64,000 nt of DNA from positions 5,096,501 to 5,160,500 of the forward strand of contig NZ_CP134772.1 of assembly GCF_031882575.1 (NCBI RefSeq). Direction: 5' to 3'. Numbering within the stretch: position 1 is the first letter of the stretch; each line of letters starts with the position of its first letter. The stretch comes from Pseudomonas sp. VD-NE ins (GTDB lineage: Bacteria; Pseudomonadota; Gammaproteobacteria; Pseudomonadales; Pseudomonadaceae). The translations under genes and the position numbers were made by a program. Under the pieces are notes generated by a model. That model was not told where the DNA came from and did not search any database. It was given only the letters and a program-made list of their open reading frames with translations. This document shows positions 1 through 8,428 of this stretch, piece by piece.

Positions 1-324
1 AACTACGGCGGCCTGCTGAGCTGGACGGTGGTGAAGAAAAAGGATCGCGTCGACGACAGCAACTTCAAGTCGCCAGATGGCGTCAGCAGCCAGTTCAAAA
101 CCCCGGGCTTCGGCATTCTTGATCTGGCCGGGTACTACAAAGTCACCGACGACGTCACCGTCAGCGGCGGCATCTACAACCTGACCGACAAGAAATACTG
201 GCTGTGGGATGACGTCCGTGGTTACGACAGCGTCGGCGAAGCATCGGTAACGCAACCGGCCAACCTTGATCGCCTGACGCAACCGGGCCGCAACTTCGCG
301 ATCAACCTGATCTGGGACATCTGA
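1..324 (+). CDS. TonB-dependent haem/haemoglobin receptor, C-terminal fragment
   Basis: The reading frame is open from the first base, so the gene starts upstream of the window. The 107 visible residues are the last beta strands of an outer-membrane TonB-dependent receptor: a turn with IYNLTDKKYW, typical of the strand before the C-terminus, and a final strand ending in an aromatic/hydrophobic pattern (FAINLIWDI). This resembles the haemoglobin/transferrin/lactoferrin receptor class (PhuR/HasR-like). The gene directly downstream is haem oxygenase, which supports haem as the substrate: the receptor imports it and the oxygenase releases the iron. The exact family member cannot be named from this fragment. 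Confidence 0.85.
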   Translation, partial: NYGGLLSWTVVKKKDRVDDSNFKSPDGVSSQFKTPGFGILDLAGYYKVTDDVTVSGGIYNLTDKKYWLWDDVRGYDSVGEASVTQPANLDRLTQPGRNFAINLIWDI

Positions 325-331
325 TCCGGTG

Positions 332-375
332 AACCTCACCGCGCGTGTTCCGGCACCGCGCAGTGAGGTTTTTTT
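332..375 (+). terminator. Intrinsic terminator after the receptor gene
   Basis: The arms AACCTCAC (332-339) and GTGAGGTT (363-370) pair, with further GCGCG/CGCGC pairing inside, followed by a T run. It lies 8 bp after the receptor stop and 60 bp before haem oxygenase, so the second gene may depend on partial read-through. Confidence 0.8.
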
Positions 376-435
376 ACGCTTGCACGGCGTCTTGTTCGTC
401 TCGTTATCAAGCGCCTCTTTTATCAAGGACATGTC

Positions 436-1032
436 ATGACCACTTCGGAAAAAGCCCTGCGTTCGCAACGCTTGAACCAGATCACCAACGAACCGCACAG
501 CAAACTCGATGCGCTGGTGAAGGCGCATGCGCCGTTCGAGACCCGCGCCAACTTCGCCCGTTTTGTCGTTGCGCAGTACCTGTTCCAGTCGGAGCTGGTC
601 GAGCTGTACAACGATGCCGAACTGACCGCCATCGTCCCGGATCTTCCGGCCCGTTGCCGCGCCGAAGCGGCCAAGGCTGACCTCGCCGATCTCGACACCG
701 AAGTACCGGAACCGGTGGCGGGCGCAGTGAAAAACCCAAGCAAGGCCCGCGCACTCGGCTGGATCTTTGTCTCCGAAGGCTCGAAGCTCGGTGCGGCGTT
801 CCTGATCAAACGCGCTGTGGCCCTGGAGCTGAGCGAAACCTTCGGCGCCCGCCACCTCGGCGAGCCGGAAGGTGGCCGTGCCGAAGGCTGGAAAAGCTTC
901 GTGCGCACCCTCGATTCGCTGCAGTTCACTGCCGAGGAAGAAGCCGAAGTCGAGCAAGGCGCGATCGACGCGTTCAACCGCTTTACCGTGCTGCTGGAAC
1001 AGGCTTACGCCACAGAAGCCGAAATGGCCTGA
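436..1032 (+). CDS. hemO: Biliverdin-producing haem oxygenase (PigA/HemO type)
   Basis: 198 residues, the usual length for bacterial haem oxygenases. It cleaves haem to biliverdin, CO and iron in the cytoplasm. The proximal haem ligand is expected in the N-terminal helix, and His21 in EPHSKLD sits there. The distal helix has the glycine-rich pattern WIFVSEGSKLG (about residues 111-121), where flexible glycines sit over the haem. The sequence closely follows the Pseudomonas PigA/HemO pattern (FARFVVAQYLFQSELV). The start is supported by AAGGAC at 425-430. It follows the haem receptor in the same direction, as expected for a Fur-controlled haem-use operon, but no Fur box is visible in the short gap. 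Confidence 0.93.
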   Translation: MTTSEKALRSQRLNQITNEPHSKLDALVKAHAPFETRANFARFVVAQYLFQSELVELYNDAELTAIVPDLPARCRAEAAKADLADLDTEVPEPVAGAVKNPSKARALGWIFVSEGSKLGAAFLIKRAVALELSETFGARHLGEPEGGRAEGWKSFVRTLDSLQFTAEEEAEVEQGAIDAFNRFTVLLEQAYATEAEMA

Positions 1033-1044
1033 CACAACACACAT

Positions 1045-1142
1045 CCCCTGTAGGAGTGAGCCTGCTCGCGATGGCGTCCTGTCATTCAACATGAATGTCG
1101 ACTGATACACCGCTATCGCGAGCAGGCTCACTCCTACAGGGG
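1045..1142. repeat. REPIN-type inverted repeat
   Basis: Perfect 28-bp arms at 1045-1072 and 1115-1142, starting CCCCTGTAGGAGTGAGCC, around a 42-bp spacer. It belongs to the GTGGGAGCGAGCCTGCTCGCGA group of Pseudomonas palindromes seen several times in this window, here with GTAGGAGTGAG in the outer part. Confidence 0.9.
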
Positions 1143-1196
1143 AACTGCGTAAGCCTGTAAGATCTCCCTTCCGCTTCAGAAGCCACCGCGTAGCCC

Positions 1197-1607
1197 ATGC
1201 CGCAACCCGCCTCCTCGAAACTCGCCCGTCTGCTGTTCGGCCTGCTGGCCTACGTCAGCCTTGGCATCGGCTTGATCGCCATCGTCGTGCCCGGCCTGCC
1301 GACCACCGAGTTCATCCTTCTCGCCGCCTGGGCCGCGACTCGCAGTTCGCCGCGCCTGAGTGCCTGGCTGGAAAACCATCGGCTGTTCGGGCCGATCCTC
1401 AGTAACTGGCGCAACGGCAAAATCATCGCGCGCAAGGCCAAAGTCAGTGCGACGGTGAGCATGTTGCTCTGCGCGACTTTAATGCTGGTGATGCTCGACC
1501 ACGGCTGGCCGGTCTATCTGGCGATTGCCGGGATGAGCCTGGGCAATCTGTGGATCTGGTCGCGCCCGGAATCCATGCGGGTCTGCACTGACCCGTCATC
1601 GCACTGA
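1197..1607 (+). CDS. YbaN family (DUF454) inner-membrane protein
   Basis: 136 residues with three or four hydrophobic segments (about 10-32, 36-46, 82-98 and 102-118). The family signature PGLPTTEFILLAAWAATRSSPR lies after the first segment and is followed by W-L-x-NHRLFGPIL-x-NW, diagnostic of the DUF454/YbaN family. The function of this family is not established; the protein should sit in the inner membrane. It stands alone between a REPIN and a chemoreceptor. The start is the only in-frame ATG before the conserved region. Confidence 0.85.
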   Translation: MPQPASSKLARLLFGLLAYVSLGIGLIAIVVPGLPTTEFILLAAWAATRSSPRLSAWLENHRLFGPILSNWRNGKIIARKAKVSATVSMLLCATLMLVMLDHGWPVYLAIAGMSLGNLWIWSRPESMRVCTDPSSH

Positions 1608-1797
1608 AACATCCCTGTAATTAATCGCTTTTTCAGCACATTCCCCTGCGCAAACGTTTAGCGCTGACCGTCCGTCGGCACGCGCCTCATGCCCTCTGCT
1701 TCCACGCCGATGAGCATTGAATGGCGCTGAATGGATTTGGCGAACCGGATAGTTCATATCCGCCTGCCACCCGTTTATTCATTCGCGAGATCGCCCC

Positions 1798-3936
1798 ATG
1801 TTCGACTCTCTGTCCATTCGCCTGAAAATCGTCCTGCTCTCCGGCCTGTGCCTGCTCGGTGTAGTCGCGCTGATCGTCGGCATGAACATCTACCAGACCA
1901 ACCAGAACGACGAACTGGTCAGCAACTCCAGCAACAAATTGCTCACCGCCAGTGTGCAGAATCTGTTGCAAGCCAAAGCCGCCGAACAAGCGGTGCGGGT
2001 GCAAAAGACCTTCGGCGAAAGCCTGACGGTGATCACGGCCGTAGCGGATCAGATCAAGGACATGCGCGTCATGGCCGCCAAGCGCTCGCTGGACGCCGGC
2101 GCCTTGCGCGAAGAGTTGAACCTGAGCCTGAAAACCGCCTTCGAGCGCAACGACAAAGTGCTCGGCATCTGGCTCGCTTTCGAACCGAACGCTCTCGACG
2201 GCAAGGACAGCGAATTCGCCAACGACGCCGCGCGCCAGTCCAACGAAGCCGGACGTTTTGCCACCTACTGGAGCCGCGCAGCCGGCGCCTCACTGAACAC
2301 GATCATGGTCGAAGAAGACCTGACCAAAACCACCCTCAGCGTCAGTGGCACACCCTACAACAGCTGGTACACCTGCCCTCGCGATGCCAAGCGCACCTGC
2401 TTGCTCGACCCGTACGCCGACACCGTCGGTGGCAAGGAAATGCTCATGACGACCATTTCCGTGCCGTTGATCGTCGACGGCAAAGCCATCGGCGTGGTCG
2501 GTGTCGATATCGCCCTCGACGCCCTGCAAGCAGCGGCCGTGGATTCCCAGCGCAGCCTGTTCAACAACGCCGGGCACATGCTGATCGTCTCTGGCAGCGG
2601 CGTGCTCGGGGCTGACAGTTCCGACGCGAGCAAGGTCGGCAAGAAAATCAGCGACACCCTCGGTGCCGATGGCAAAGATGTGCTGCAACTGCTGACCTCC
2701 GGCACACCGAAGATTCTCGAACAAGGTGATTTGATTCGCGCCGTTTACCCGGTCGACCCGATCGGCAACTCGCGCGCCTGGGGCGTGGTCATCGACCTGC
2801 CGAAACAAGTGCTGCTGGCCGACTCGGTCAAGCTGCAAGCGGTACTCGACGATGCTCAGGAAACCGGCGTGCTCACCGCGCTGCTGGTTGCCGTGGTCGC
2901 CGGTCTGGTTGGCCTGCTGCTGATCTGGCTGACCGCGTCCGGCGTCACCCGACCGATCAACAGCGTCGCCGAAATGCTGAAAAATATTGCCAGCGGCGAA
3001 GGCGATCTGACCCAGCGCCTGAACTACAGCAAGCAGGATGAACTGGGCGAACTGGTCAACTGGTTCAACCGCTTCCTCGACAAGCTGCAACCGACCATCG
3101 CGCAGATCAAACAAAGCATCACCGAAGCACGCGGCACCGCCGACCAGTCCTCGGAAATCGCCCGCCAGACCAGCGAAGGCATGCAGGTGCAGTTCCGCGA
3201 GATCGACCAGGTCGCCACCGCCTCCAACGAAATGAGCGCCACCGCCCACGACGTCGCCAACAGCGCATCCAACGCAGCCAATGCGGCAAAAGGTGCCGAT
3301 CAGTCGGCCAGGGACGGCATGTCAATCATCGAGCGCAGCACCCGCGACATCAACCAACTGGCCGATGAAGTCAGCAAAGCGGTGACCGAAGTTGAAGCAC
3401 TGGCAGTCAACAGCGAGCAGATCGGCTCGGTGCTGGAAGTGATCCGCAGCATCGCCGAGCAGACCAACCTGCTCGCCCTTAACGCGGCCATTGAAGCGGC
3501 CCGCGCCGGTGAGAGCGGCCGTGGTTTCGCCGTGGTTGCCGACGAGGTACGCAACCTCGCCAAGCGCACGCAGGATTCGGTGGAAGAGATTCGCATCGTG
3601 ATCGAGCGGATTCAGACCGGTACGCGGGGCGTAGTCGCGACCATGCATTCGAGCCAGACCCAGGCCCACAACAACGCCGGGCAGATTCGTCAGGCGGTGG
3701 ATGCGCTGGGCAAGATCAGCGACGCGGTGACGGTGATCAGCGACATGAACCTGCAGATTGCCAGCGCGGCCGAACAGCAGAGTGCGGTGGCTGAAGAAGT
3801 GAATCGCAATGTCTCGGCGATTCGTACCGTCACCGAAACGCTGACTGAGCAAGCCACCGAATCGGCAGCGATCAGCAGCCAACTCAATGCCCTGGCCAGC
3901 CAGCAGATGAAATTGATGGATCAGTTCCGCGTCTGA
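1798..3936 (+). CDS. Methyl-accepting chemotaxis protein with periplasmic dCache-like sensor
   Basis: 712 residues. A transmembrane helix lies at about 10-31, then a large periplasmic domain of about 325 residues that looks like a double Cache/PDC fold ([11 protein letters not shown], then [21 protein letters not shown], a typical Cache beta-strand end). A second transmembrane helix is at about 357-379, then HAMP (about 380-433) and a cytoplasmic signalling domain. The hairpin tip [19 protein letters not shown] is at about 553-571. Receptors of this class signal through CheW/CheA to the flagellar motor. The sensor contains two cysteines close together ([11 protein letters not shown]), unusual for Cache domains. 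No C-terminal CheR-tether pentapeptide is present. The ligand cannot be predicted. Confidence 0.93.
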   Translation: MFDSLSIRLKIVLLSGLCLLGVVALIVGMNIYQTNQNDELVSNSSNKLLTASVQNLLQAKAAEQAVRVQKTFGESLTVITAVADQIKDMRVMAAKRSLDAGALREELNLSLKTAFERNDKVLGIWLAFEPNALDGKDSEFANDAARQSNEAGRFATYWSRAAGASLNTIMVEEDLTKTTLSVSGTPYNSWYTCPRDAKRTCLLDPYADTVGGKEMLMTTISVPLIVDGKAIGVVGVDIALDALQAAAVDSQRSLFNNAGHMLIVSGSGVLGADSSDASKVGKKISDTLGADGKDVLQLLTSGTPKILEQGDLIRAVYPVDPIGNSRAWGVVIDLPKQVLLADSVKLQAVLDDAQETGVLTALLVAVVAGLVGLLLIWLTASGVTRPINSVAEMLKNIASGEGDLTQRLNYSKQDELGELVNWFNRFLDKLQPTIAQIKQSITEARGTADQSSEIARQTSEGMQVQFREIDQVATASNEMSATAHDVANSASNAANAAKGADQSARDGMSIIERSTRDINQLADEVSKAVTEVEALAVNSEQIGSVLEVIRSIAEQTNLLALNAAIEAARAGESGRGFAVVADEVRNLAKRTQDSVEEIRIVIERIQTGTRGVVATMHSSQTQAHNNAGQIRQAVDALGKISDAVTVISDMNLQIASAAEQQSAVAEEVNRNVSAIRTVTETLTEQATESAAISSQLNALASQQMKLMDQFRV

Positions 3937-3964
3937 ACGCGCCATTCAATCCACCACAAAACCT

Positions 3965-4053
3965 TGTGGGAGCTGGCTTGCCAGCGATGGCGGCACTTCA
4001 GTCAGTACATTGTTGACTGACACTCCGCTATCGCTGGCAAGCCAGCTCCCACA
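3965..4053. repeat. REPIN-type inverted repeat
   Basis: Perfect 24-bp arms at 3965-3988 and 4030-4053 (outer part TGTGGGAGCTGGCTTGCC), facing each other across 41 bp in the gap between the chemoreceptor and the CoA-transferase. The same core recurs in the opposite configuration at 49276-49365. Confidence 0.9.
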
Positions 4054-4142
4054 GGGTCAAGTGGCAACACTGCAATCGGGGATTTCATCTGACTCGGGAT
4101 TGTTTTGCACTATCATCGCCCTCTCGCTCCGGAGGGCCTTCG

Positions 4143-5492
4143 ATGACTGATTTACTCACGTCCATTCAAGCCGCACTCGGCTTGTCGCACACGCCGATTC
4201 CGTTCACCAACAGCGGCGCCCTGCCCTCGGCGTTCGCCGTCACTGACCTTGCCTGCGCCAGCATGGCCGCAGCCGGTCAGGCTGTCAGCCAATTGATCGA
4301 GCAACAGACCGGTCACTTGCCCGCTGTAGAAGTCGACCGACGCCTGGCCTCGTTCTGGTTTTCGACCTCGCTGCGCCCGATGGGCTGGCAAGTGCCACCG
4401 CTGTGGGACCCGGTTGCCGGCGACTACTCCACACAGGACGGCTGGATCCGTCTGCACACCAACGCCCCGCATCACCGCGCCGCCGCTGAACGCGTGCTCG
4501 GTGCCTGCGCCGATCGTGCCGCGATGGCGGCGAAAGTTGCGCGATGGGCGAGTATGGATCTGGAACAAGCAGTGGTCGACGCCAAGGGTTGCGCCGCCGA
4601 AATGCGCAGCTGGGCACAATGGCAAACGCATCCGCAGGGGCTGGCGGTAAATGCCGAGCCGCTGGTGAATTTCCTCGATTCGCCGGATGAACACAGCCAA
4701 CCGTGGCAAGGCTCGGTGGCGCAGCCGTTGGCCGGGATCAAGGTGCTGGATTTGACGCGGGTACTCGCCGGTCCCACCGCCAGCCGTTTTCTCGCCGGCC
4801 TTGGCGCCGATGTATTGCGCATCGATTCCCCGACCTGGAACGAGCCCGGTGTCGTCCCGGAAATGACCCTCGGCAAACGTTGCGCGCGACTGGATTTGCA
4901 TGACCCGGCGGATCGTGCGGTGTTCGAAAGTCTATTGAAGGACGCCGATATTCTGCTGCACGGGTACCGCGCCGACGCACTGGAAAATCTCGGTTTCGGC
5001 GTTGAGCGTCGCCGCCAGCTCGCGCCGGGCCTGATCGATGTCGGCCTCAATGCCTACGGCTGGAGCGGCCCGTGGCAGAACCGCCGCGGCTTCGACAGTC
5101 TGGTGCAGATGAGCAGCGGCATTGCTGAGGCCGGGCAGCGCTGGCAGCAGGCAAACAAACCGACGCCGTTGCCGGTGCAGGCGCTGGATCATGCGACGGG
5201 GTATTTGATGGCGGCGAGTGCGCTCAGATTGCTGACTGAGCGGTTGGCGAATGGCCGAGCGGGCTCAGCGCGATTGTCGCTGGCGCGCACGGCGAAACTG
5301 TTGATCGAGCATGGGCCGGGGACAACGCAAGCGTTGCGCGTCGAGGATGAACAGGATCAAGGTTTGCTGGTGGAGCAGACCCCGTGGGGACCGGCGCATC
5401 GGTTGCAGGTGCCGGTGAAGATCAGCGGCACACCGATTCAGTGGGCGTTGCCGGCTACAGAATTAGGTTCACATCACCCTCAGTGGAATTAA
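4143..5492 (+). CDS. CaiB/BaiF (family III) CoA-transferase
   Basis: 449 residues, longer than the roughly 400 of most family III CoA-transferases. The recognisable CaiB core starts in the middle: LAGIKVLDLTRVLAGPTASR at about 196-215, then GADVLRID, and a G-F-D-S-L-V-Q segment whose Asp318 is a good candidate for the catalytic aspartate that forms the acyl-aspartyl anhydride. The first 190 residues carry FWFSTSLRPMGWQ and GWIRLHTNAPHHR, which resemble a second degenerate CaiB half. Such enzymes move CoA between organic acids; the substrate is unknown. It stands alone, flanked by a REPIN and a palindrome-ended element. Confidence 0.85.
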   Translation: MTDLLTSIQAALGLSHTPIPFTNSGALPSAFAVTDLACASMAAAGQAVSQLIEQQTGHLPAVEVDRRLASFWFSTSLRPMGWQVPPLWDPVAGDYSTQDGWIRLHTNAPHHRAAAERVLGACADRAAMAAKVARWASMDLEQAVVDAKGCAAEMRSWAQWQTHPQGLAVNAEPLVNFLDSPDEHSQPWQGSVAQPLAGIKVLDLTRVLAGPTASRFLAGLGADVLRIDSPTWNEPGVVPEMTLGKRCARLDLHDPADRAVFESLLKDADILLHGYRADALENLGFGVERRRQLAPGLIDVGLNAYGWSGPWQNRRGFDSLVQMSSGIAEAGQRWQQANKPTPLPVQALDHATGYLMAASALRLLTERLANGRAGSARLSLARTAKLLIEHGPGTTQALRVEDEQDQGLLVEQTPWGPAHRLQVPVKISGTPIQWALPATELGSHHPQWN

Positions 5493-5496
5493 AAGC

Positions 5497-5672
5497 CCCT
5501 CACCCTAACCCTCTCCCAGAGGGAGAGGGGACTGATTAGGGGATATTGAAGAGATTCACCGACCTGAACGCTTGGCGCTGAATCCATAATCGACTCGGTC
5601 TTGCAGGTCGATGGACAGAGCAACACACCACGGTCGGCCCCCTCTCCCTCCGGGAGAGGGCTGGGGTGAGGG
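5497..5672. repeat. Palindrome-ended dispersed element, about 176 bp
   Basis: The left end CCCTCACCCTAACCCTCTCC and the right end GGGAGAGGGCTGGGGTGAGG are imperfect inverted repeats. The body contains GAATCCATAATCGACTCG and CACGGTCGGCCCCCTCTCC. Related copies are at 13741-14185 with 15471-15491, at 22349-22453 (ends only) and at 59652-59839. No gene lies inside. Confidence 0.8.
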
Positions 5673-5700
5673 CTGCAATTTCAGGCCGAGCGACGATGTT

Positions 5701-6564
5701 TCAATCTGCCCGGCTCAAAGATGTCCACAAAAGCTGCGCCGCATACCCTCGATAAGGCCGCCAGGCCTCGGCCCGTAAAGACAATTCCCGCGCTGCCGGC
5801 CGCTCGCCTTCCAGCACCTCCAGCGCTCGCAACAACCCGACATCCCCGGTCGGAAACCCATCCAGATCGCGCAACTGCCGCAACGCAATGTACTGCGCGG
5901 TCCACTCGCCAATCCCGTGCAACGCCAACAACCGCGCCACGCCACCCTCGCGATTCGGTTCAAACAATGAAGGCTCATCCAGCAACGCCTGCGCCACACC
6001 CGACAGCGTCCGCCCACGACTTTTCGGCATGCCCAGCGCCGCCAGATCTGCCGCCGCCAACACCTGCGCCTCGGGAAACACATGCGTCAATCCAGGCACT
6101 GAGGAATCCATCGGCGCGCCATATTGCGCAACCAGTTTCCCGGCCAAACGAATCGCCGCGACCACCGTAATCTGCTGCCCCAGCACCGCGCGAAACGCCA
6201 ACTCTAACCCGTCCCACGCCCCGGGAATCCGCAACCCCGGACGCTCGGCGATCAACCGCGCCAGCAGTGGATCATTTGCCAGATGCCCTTGCATCAGCGT
6301 CAGATCCGAATCCAGATCAAACATCCGCCGCAACCTGACAACGATCTCGGGCACCATCAACGGATCAGGAAAATCCAGCTCAACGGCCAAGGCATTCCCT
6401 GCCTCAGGCCAAATTGAAACCATGCCATGAAGCCCATTCAAACCGATGCTGCGTGAATACACACCATCGACCACGACCTCCATCCCGACCACCGCCCGCG
6501 CCGCGAAAAACCCCAACATCGCCGCCCAGTCATACGGCGGCGCATACGCAAGCGCCAACCTCAC
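5701..6564 (-). CDS. alkA: DNA-3-methyladenine glycosylase II (AlkA type)
   Basis: 287 residues. It removes alkylated purines from DNA in base excision repair. The AlkA N-terminal domain (about 1-95) is followed by the HhH-GPD fold: FRAVLGQQITVVAA, the helix-hairpin-helix LLALHGIGEWTAQYIALR, and FPTGDVGLL, whose aspartate is the catalytic residue of the family. Its ATG overlaps the arcD2 stop by 4 bases (ATGA, 6561-6564), so translation is probably coupled to the transporter upstream. No Ada-like methyltransferase part is fused to it. The pairing of a repair glycosylase with an amino-acid antiporter has no obvious functional logic. Confidence 0.92.
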   Translation of the reverse strand: MRLALAYAPPYDWAAMLGFFAARAVVGMEVVVDGVYSRSIGLNGLHGMVSIWPEAGNALAVELDFPDPLMVPEIVVRLRRMFDLDSDLTLMQGHLANDPLLARLIAERPGLRIPGAWDGLELAFRAVLGQQITVVAAIRLAGKLVAQYGAPMDSSVPGLTHVFPEAQVLAAADLAALGMPKSRGRTLSGVAQALLDEPSLFEPNREGGVARLLALHGIGEWTAQYIALRQLRDLDGFPTGDVGLLRALEVLEGERPAARELSLRAEAWRPYRGYAAQLLWTSLSRAD

Positions 6565-7988
6565 AACGACAGCACACCGCTGTACAACCCATACGCCGCC
6601 AGCCCCGCACCGATGACCACGCAGGTGAAAATGCCTTTCTCGACATGGGTGAACAACGGCTCGCCCTGTTCATGCTTAGCCTTGGCAAACAAAATCACCC
6701 CCGGCGCATACAGCAACGCCGACAGCAGCAAATACTTCACCCCGCCGGCATACAGCAACCACACCGCATAACCGAGCGCGATGCCGCCGATCAGCAGGTC
6801 CTTGGTGCGCTCGGCCGAGGCGTGTTCGTAAGTTTCGCCGCGCCCGCTGAGCAGCACCGCGTACGCCGCCGACCACAGGTACGGCACCAGAATCATCGAC
6901 GACGCCAGATAAATCAGGCTGGTGTAAGTGCCCGCCGAAAACAGCGTGATCAACAGGAAAATCTGGATCATCGCGTTGGTCAGCCACAACGCGTTGACCG
7001 GCACGTGGTTCTTGTTTTCCTTTTTCAGGAACGCCGGCATGGTCTTGTCCTTGGCCGTGGCGAAGAGGATTTCCGCACACAGCAATGCCCAGGACAGCAA
7101 CGCACCGAGCAGTGAAATCGCCAGGCCAATGCTGATCAACAGTGCGCCCCACGGCCCGACGATGTGCTCAAGCACCGCCGCCAGTGACGGGTTTTGCAGA
7201 TTCGCCAGTTCCGGCTGGCTCATGATCCCCAGCGACAACACGTTGACCAGCACCAGCAGCGCCAGCACGCCGACAAAACCGATCACCGTGGCGCGACCAA
7301 CGTCGCTGCGTTTTTCCGCCCGCGCCGAGTACACACTGGCGCCTTCGATGCCGATGAACACGAACACCGTGACCAGCATCATGTTGCGCACCTGATCCAT
7401 CACCCCGCCGAAATTCGGGTTGCTGGTGCCCCAGATGTCACGGGTAAAAATGTCAGCCTTGAATGCCACCGCCGCGATGACGATGAACATGATCAGCGGT
7501 ACGACTTTGGCCACCGTGGTCAGTTGATTGATCAGCGCCGCCTCCTTGATCCCGCGCATCACCAGGAAATGCACGGCCCACAGCAGCACCGATGCACAGC
7601 CGATGGCGATCGGCGTATTGCCCTGGCCGAACACCGGAAAGAAGTAACCGAGGGTGCTGAACAGCAGGACGAAATAACCGACGTTGCCCAGCCAGGCACT
7701 GATCCAGTAACCCCAGGCTGACGAGAAACCCATGTAGTCGCCAAACCCGGCCTTGGCGTAGGCATACACGCCGGAATCCAGTTCGGGTTTGCGATTGGCC
7801 AGGGTCTGAAACACGAACGCCAGAGTCAGCATGCCGATCGCGGTAATCCCCCAACCGATCAGGATCGCCCCGGCATCGGCGCGTGCCGCCATGTTCTGCG
7901 GCAGCGAGAAAATCCCCCCGCCAATCATCGAACCCACCACCAGGGCGATCAACGCGCCTAATCGCAGCTTTTGCGTCGGTTGCGACAT
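6561..7988 (-). CDS. Arginine/ornithine antiporter, second ArcD copy
   Basis: 475 residues with about 12 predicted membrane segments, APC superfamily. The N-terminal signature LVVGSMIGGGIFSLPQN is that of basic amino-acid/polyamine antiporters. It is a close paralogue of the arcD product encoded divergently at 8429: the first 110 residues are roughly 90% identical by eye, the rest somewhat less. It should exchange extracellular arginine for ornithine in the inner membrane. It starts 440 bp from the other copy and shares its upstream region, with its own Anr-like box at 8058-8071. Translation probably continues into alkA through a 4-base overlap. Whether its substrate differs from ArcD cannot be told. 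Confidence 0.9.
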   Translation of the reverse strand: MSQPTQKLRLGALIALVVGSMIGGGIFSLPQNMAARADAGAILIGWGITAIGMLTLAFVFQTLANRKPELDSGVYAYAKAGFGDYMGFSSAWGYWISAWLGNVGYFVLLFSTLGYFFPVFGQGNTPIAIGCASVLLWAVHFLVMRGIKEAALINQLTTVAKVVPLIMFIVIAAVAFKADIFTRDIWGTSNPNFGGVMDQVRNMMLVTVFVFIGIEGASVYSARAEKRSDVGRATVIGFVGVLALLVLVNVLSLGIMSQPELANLQNPSLAAVLEHIVGPWGALLISIGLAISLLGALLSWALLCAEILFATAKDKTMPAFLKKENKNHVPVNALWLTNAMIQIFLLITLFSAGTYTSLIYLASSMILVPYLWSAAYAVLLSGRGETYEHASAERTKDLLIGGIALGYAVWLLYAGGVKYLLLSALLYAPGVILFAKAKHEQGEPLFTHVEKGIFTCVVIGAGLAAYGLYSGVLSL

Positions 7989-8057
7989 TTCAGTTTCCCT
8001 TTGAATGTGTGGTGATAATTTGGTTTTAAAGACGATTAACTAAACGGATAAAGGTAG

Positions 8058-8071
8058 ATGACGTTTATCAA
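8058..8071 (-). promoter_or_regulatory. Candidate Anr (FNR-type) box for the second arcD
   Basis: Read on the minus strand: TTGATAAACGTCAT, against the Anr/FNR consensus TTGAT-N4-ATCAA (first half perfect, second half 3 of 5). The centre at 8064.5 is about 76 bp upstream of the gene start. A TAATCG-like -10 lies near 8033-8038, placing the box roughly where class II Anr sites sit. Confidence 0.55.
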
Positions 8072-8352
8072 GTAACGCCAATTAACGCCCATTTATATAT
8101 AGCCGATGACGCTAACGCCCTAGCACGCTAAGTCGGTTTTGTGCGCTGATCCCGGTAATTCAATTCTGTACTGAAAACAGAGGCGGAAAATTTGCCAAAA
8201 GCTGAAAAAGAACTAGCGTGATAATTCGAAAGTAATAATAGCCATTCCCAAAGATGTAGCCACAACGCCTCTAGGACGGGCCTTGCGGGCAGGAGCTTTA
8301 TGCCTTCAGCCGAAGCCTAAGTCATTCATTAACAATGGAATGTGACCATGCA

Positions 8353-8394
8353 CTGATCTAAGTCAGCTGTTTGAACAGACAACAGAACTACGCT
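8353..8394 (+). promoter_or_regulatory. Candidate Anr box and -10 element for arcDABC
   Basis: CTGATCTAAGTCAG at 8353-8366 fits the Anr consensus TTGAT-N4-ATCAA with 4/5 and 3/5 in its halves. A weak -10, TACGCT, lies at 8389-8394. A start of transcription near 8401 would place the box centre (8359.5) at about -41.5, the standard position for Anr-activated promoters. The arc operon of P. aeruginosa is known to be Anr-dependent. Confidence 0.65.
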
Positions 8395-8428
8395 GTGATC
8401 TCTTCTCTCCTGCAATGGAGTCATGCAA

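Larger units (their letters stand above)
7989..8428. promoter_or_regulatory. Divergent promoter region between the two arcD genes
   Basis: 440 bp without a gene, more AT-rich than its surroundings. It holds two Anr-like boxes, one facing each gene (listed separately), and three TAACGCC copies at 8073, 8083 and 8113. I see no convincing full ArgR site (TGTCGC half-sites) here. Confidence 0.7.
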
